A stretch of DNA of 64,000 nt from Prorocentrum cordatum (Eukaryota; Sar; Dinophyceae; Prorocentrales; Prorocentraceae). The notes under the pieces are model-generated. The model was not told where the DNA came from and did not search any database. It was given only the letters and a program-made list of their open reading frames with translations. The stretch covers positions 170,001 to 234,000 of the forward strand of contig CAUYUJ010009557.1 of the NCBI GenBank assembly GCA_963575745.1. The letters run 5' to 3'. Both the position numbers and the translations under genes were made by a program. How positions within the stretch are numbered: position 1 is the first letter of the stretch; the number at the start of each line of letters is the position of its first letter. Below, one piece after another: positions 61,568-64,000 of this stretch.

Positions 61568-63798
61568 TCGTAATAGTGGAAAGCCGGGCTGATGTCGTTG
61601 TCATAGTGGATCAGCGTAGACCCGGTGGCGTACTTTACTGCAGGTAGGCTTGACACACTCTTAGCCAATCGAACTGCTACTACATGTTCTACTCGGAAGT
61701 AATTTCGTACGAGATACTGTAGTGCTAAGTGTACGCGCGGGTGAAACTTGCTGTCGTCTGAAAGATTAAGGTTTCCCTTGTAGTCGGGGATATAGCCGAA
61801 AACTTTGGCAGGTTTCCCTGCGCCGAGGTGTGCCACATGAGCAAGGACGGTTTGCATGGCCAGATTATCCATGCCAAGTTCCCGTGTGAGGAGACATTCG
61901 ATGTATAGTGTGTGACGAGCATCAGGATACATTACAATTACCTCACGAGATCCTGCCTTGACAACAATATGTCCTCTTTCAGGCACATTACGGATCACCG
62001 GGAATGGGCCATTCCAGCCTCCATGGTCGTCCTTGGTGGCAGTAGGTCGGTGGTAATCGACCAAATCCCCTGATGAGTAGAGGCGAGCACCATCAGGAGT
62101 CGTCTTAGCCCTAAGAGCCCGATTTGTCTTGGCCACAGCAGTAGCCTGAGTTATAGCTTCTAGGCTGACTTCCCTTACACGACGTTCTCGTTCGTGTCCT
62201 GAAGTCTCGGGTCCCTTGGGAAAGTCAAGGGTATCGAGATCAGGGAGGAAGGAGGGCTGACGTCCTGTGTGTGCCTGATATGGCGATACTCCGTTATAAA
62301 ACGTAAACGCATTAGTAACGAAGATGCCTTCCGCCAATACTCTGGTGAATACAACAGGGATGTTGTGTCTATTCAATTCTTCCTCAATCATGTGGAGGAC
62401 GCCTCTGAGAATGCCGTTTCGTGACTCAATTGAAGTCGCGTGTTGGCCAGGTGCTCGGATACGAAGTTCCGTGCCCTTATTGGCCATCATGGTTTTAGCG
62501 GCATCGTTATTCAGGGCGCCTTCTCCGTCTGAGTATAAAACTTTGAAGGGTCCATGATAGGCAATCCAGCAGTAGTGGTAGGCGTCAATGATAGTGTCAC
62601 GTTCTCTGTCGGAAATTTCTAGGCCTGCTGCCAGGCGAATACAACGATCCATAATATGGAATATGGTCCGTTTCTTGTAGAACATGAGGTCCATTTCCCC
62701 TTCATCGAGCCAGTTACCAGGAAGGCTCACCGATGGTAGTGTTGAGTTTCCTGGACGTTCCCATGCTCTGCATTCCCGACAGGTATCGCAAACTTCCTTG
62801 ATCATGTTCAGTCGAACGTTATCAAGCCCCACCTTTTCGAGGATTAGCCTCACCTTTGGCTCCTTCGCATGATGCCATCGCAGATGCAGTTTTCGGAGTT
62901 CCTTTTTCACGACATGGGGTTCGTGACTACGGAGACTCTGTAGACTGTGTTGGATGTCGAATCTCGTCCAGTCGGGTAGTCGGGGAGCCCCAGGGCCGGT
63001 GGGGGCAAGAGGGTTCCTTGTAGCTCTCCGTAGTTGGTCCCCTGTGTTGACTGCGTCTGGAGGTGGTGGTGCGCCTTGTAGACGGCCGCGGCGGGCCGCT
63101 ACCTGTGGCGCTTCGCTAGAAGACGCAGAAGGCGTGTTTCCACGCTCGGGGGCGTCTCGTAGCATGTCGTAGCTGCTGGCACCAGATGTCGGATCGACGT
63201 TACCGAAGGATCGTGGTCGTGGTGGCCTGGCGTGTGCGCCTTGGCGGCCACCTGAAGCTGAAGCTTGGCCCTCACCAGGCTTAGGTAAGGGTTTCCACCA
63301 AGCTGGCACGGTTTTGCCTTCGGGGTCGTGGTCGTCTGGGAGTTTGAATGGTTCAGCAAAACGACATTTGCCAGGTTCGGTATCGAGGTGGTTCTTAACA
63401 CCCTTGCTTCTCGTAAGATCCCTCTGACATGCTGGACATGGCCAATATACAGAGATGGAATCATGACGTTTACACTGCGTAGGGTCTCTGTTATGGCTAG
63501 GACTGTCCTTTCGGACGTTGTCGATGCATGCCGGGCAAGTAGCCACCTTTGGGATGATACGATCACCGATGCGTCTCATACCTTCGCCTGGTTCAGCTTG
63601 ATCGGGAAGGTCTGTAGGATAAGCATGTGCGGTACTTATAGGCGCGTTTCCGCGCGTGGTGTCAATGGCTTTCGCCAGATATACGGCTTCCACGAAGGCA
63701 GACTGCAGTCGCCGGGTGTATTTTTGTGCCAGTGTAAGCTCTGTATTGCACGGTTGTGCGTGCACATGCTGACCGTTGCACTTGAGTCGCTCAAAGGG
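61498..63798 (-). CDS. Ty1/copia integrase with N-terminal zinc-ribbon region
   Basis: Open from just after TAA (63,799-63,801) to TGA (61,498-61,500). Numbering from the GTG at 63,765: residues 1-36 end a methyltransferase-like tail (HAQP...TRRLQSAFVEAVYLAKAI). Residues 77-134 have two CPAC pairs plus Cys/His (zinc-ribbon type). A basic/Pro-rich linker follows. Integrase HHCC is LHLRWHH (H293, H298/299) with CDTCREC (C326, C329). DDE residues are D359 (MDLMF), D413 (YSDGEG) and E447 (SIESRN); the D413-to-E447 spacing fits D(35)E integrases. SPYQAHTGRQP at about 498 is the typical copia/retroviral integrase 'P-x-x-x-x-x-G-R' motif. A C-terminal GPFPVI...GSREVIVMYPDA segment follows. The domain order is complete. 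Upstream it is interrupted by a stop codon. Confidence 0.92.
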   Translation of the reverse strand, partial: PFERLKCNGQHVHAQPCNTELTLAQKYTRRLQSAFVEAVYLAKAIDTTRGNAPISTAHAYPTDLPDQAEPGEGMRRIGDRIIPKVATCPACIDNVRKDSPSHNRDPTQCKRHDSISVYWPCPACQRDLTRSKGVKNHLDTEPGKCRFAEPFKLPDDHDPEGKTVPAWWKPLPKPGEGQASASGGRQGAHARPPRPRSFGNVDPTSGASSYDMLRDAPERGNTPSASSSEAPQVAARRGRLQGAPPPPDAVNTGDQLRRATRNPLAPTGPGAPRLPDWTRFDIQHSLQSLRSHEPHVVKKELRKLHLRWHHAKEPKVRLILEKVGLDNVRLNMIKEVCDTCRECRAWERPGNSTLPSVSLPGNWLDEGEMDLMFYKKRTIFHIMDRCIRLAAGLEISDRERDTIIDAYHYCWIAYHGPFKVLYSDGEGALNNDAAKTMMANKGTELRIRAPGQHATSIESRNGILRGVLHMIEEELNRHNIPVVFTRVLAEGIFVTNAFTFYNGVSPYQAHTGRQPSFLPDLDTLDFPKGPETSGHERERRVREVSLEAITQATAVAKTNRALRAKTTPDGARLYSSGDLVDYHRPTATKDDHGGWNGPFPVIRNVPERGHIVVKAGSREVIVMYPDARHTLYIECLLTRELGMDNLAMQTVLAHVAHLGAGKPAKVFGYIPDYKGNLNLSDDSKFHPRVHLALQYLVRNYFRVEHVVAVRLAKSVSSLPAVKYATGSTLIHYDNDISPAFHYYECVGTGLTFLRSLVALIPDLFNA
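61808..61821 (-). other. Mini-hairpin 7 (GAAA loop)
   Basis: Element strand GCAGG-GAAA-CCTGC in the integrase ORF (AGKPA codons). Confidence 0.85.
62623..62636 (-). other. Mini-hairpin 8 (GCAG loop variant)
   Basis: Element strand GCCTG-GCAG-CAGGC, followed by CTA. Loop departs from GNRA. Within integrase codons. Confidence 0.6.
63132..63145 (-). other. Mini-hairpin 9 (GAAA loop)
   Basis: Element strand GCGTG-GAAA-CACGC, followed by CTT. In the linker before the integrase. Confidence 0.85.
63642..63655 (-). other. Mini-hairpin 10 (GAAA loop)
   Basis: Element strand GCGCG-GAAA-CGCGC, followed by CTA. In the codons before the zinc-ribbon region. Confidence 0.85.
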
Positions 63799-63801
63799 TT
63801 A

Positions 63802-63999
63802 AAGAATTGTCTCGTCGTTGCTGGCGGTATTTGTCGGCTTCTTAATATAGTCACCAGTCGTATCTTTAAGTCCCGTAGCGCATTGGTCAATGCGTACGGT
63901 TGTAATGTGTGGTCGGTTGGCAAGCTTCGTCCATGGAGAAATATCATCCACCCATGTTCCTGTAGGTTGTTCGCGTATAAACCACCTCCGAGCGTCATC
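63802..63999 (-). pseudogene. Methyltransferase-like C-terminal segment of copia pol (partial, stop-interrupted)
   Basis: Same frame as the integrase ORF, runs off the window edge and ends at TAA (63,799-63,801). Reads WVDDISPWTKL, then VRIDQCATGLKDTTGDYIKK, PTNTAS, stop, PFERLKCNGQHVH. This is the C-terminal pattern (D-Q-C-x-x-G-L ... K-K-P-T ... C-x-G-x-H-x-H) of the C5-methyltransferase-like domains in dinoflagellate retroelements, also seen in weaker form in the 39.3-40.2 kb ORF (GQCQFKAPWKK ... SGVPHQELAG). The catalytic part lies outside the window. The TAA is either a nonsense mutation or a recoded stop. Confidence 0.6.
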
Positions 64000-64000
64000 T

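Noticed and set aside
63636-63998. 120-codon frame at the right edge of the - strand
   Set aside because: The pol homology (WVDDISPWTKL, VRIDQC) lies in a different frame. This one is a shadow.

Overview
The window reads as nuclear DNA from a dinoflagellate alga. The evidence is a Ty1/copia element and a tyrosine-recombinase (DIRS/Ngaro-like) element that both carry cytosine-5-methyltransferase-like domains (retrotransposon capture of such domains is published for dinoflagellates), non-LTR retrotransposons of the type common in these algae (a C-terminal Cys-rich domain in one, an RNase H in another), very high GC, and an extreme load of micro- and minisatellites. I recognise no intact host gene. 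The one host-like coding trace is a dead ubiquitin copy near 50.1-50.3 kb. Species-level assignment is not possible from the sequence alone.

Layout. 0-4.5 kb: GC-rich spacer with a 0.6-kb (CA)n block, a (GAC)n block and short dispersed repeats. 4.5-6.9 kb: decayed LINE on the + strand, split by a 179-bp TA-flanked MITE. 7-24.8 kb: purine- or pyrimidine-only tracts, minisatellites, two related Tc1/mariner-like MITEs (8.2 and 9.5 kb), a large inverted repeat (11.2/11.9 kb), a segmental duplication (12.4/12.95 kb) and several dispersed repeat families. 24.8-38.8 kb: many diverged copies of a roughly 0.7-kb repeat (called HR here), reversed left of an (AAC)n tract at 26.5 kb and forward to its right. 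A 90-bp minisatellite sits inside at 32.0-33.2 kb.

38,781-44,172: a structurally complete tyrosine-recombinase retrotransposon on the - strand. It has the split direct repeats A1-ORFs-B1-A2-B2, a small Cys-rich membrane-type ORF, RT, RNase H, a recombinase relic and a DNA-methyltransferase-like ORF. It interrupts one HR unit, which resumes at 44,173. 44.3-51.5 kb: spacer with a (TCC)n tract, a diverged tandem duplication and the ubiquitin relic. 51.6-53.1 kb: 5'-truncated LINE RT (-). 55.8-57.2 kb: LINE 3' half with RNase H (+), containing a (GT)n tract that stays in frame. About 58.6-64.0 kb: Ty1/copia element (-), running off the right edge, with methyltransferase-like tail, zinc-ribbon, integrase, RT and RNase H.

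The most unusual signal is in the copia element. Ten tiny hairpins with the element-strand pattern GCnnG-loop-CnnGC (eight with a GAAA loop, one GAGA, one GCAG) are scattered through its coding and 3' non-coding sequence. They have six different perfectly complementary stems and occur in different codon phases. This looks like nucleic-acid-level structure rather than conserved peptide. Second is the tyrosine-recombinase element, whose repeat copies are almost identical (120/120 and 84/85) although its reading frames contain in-frame stops.
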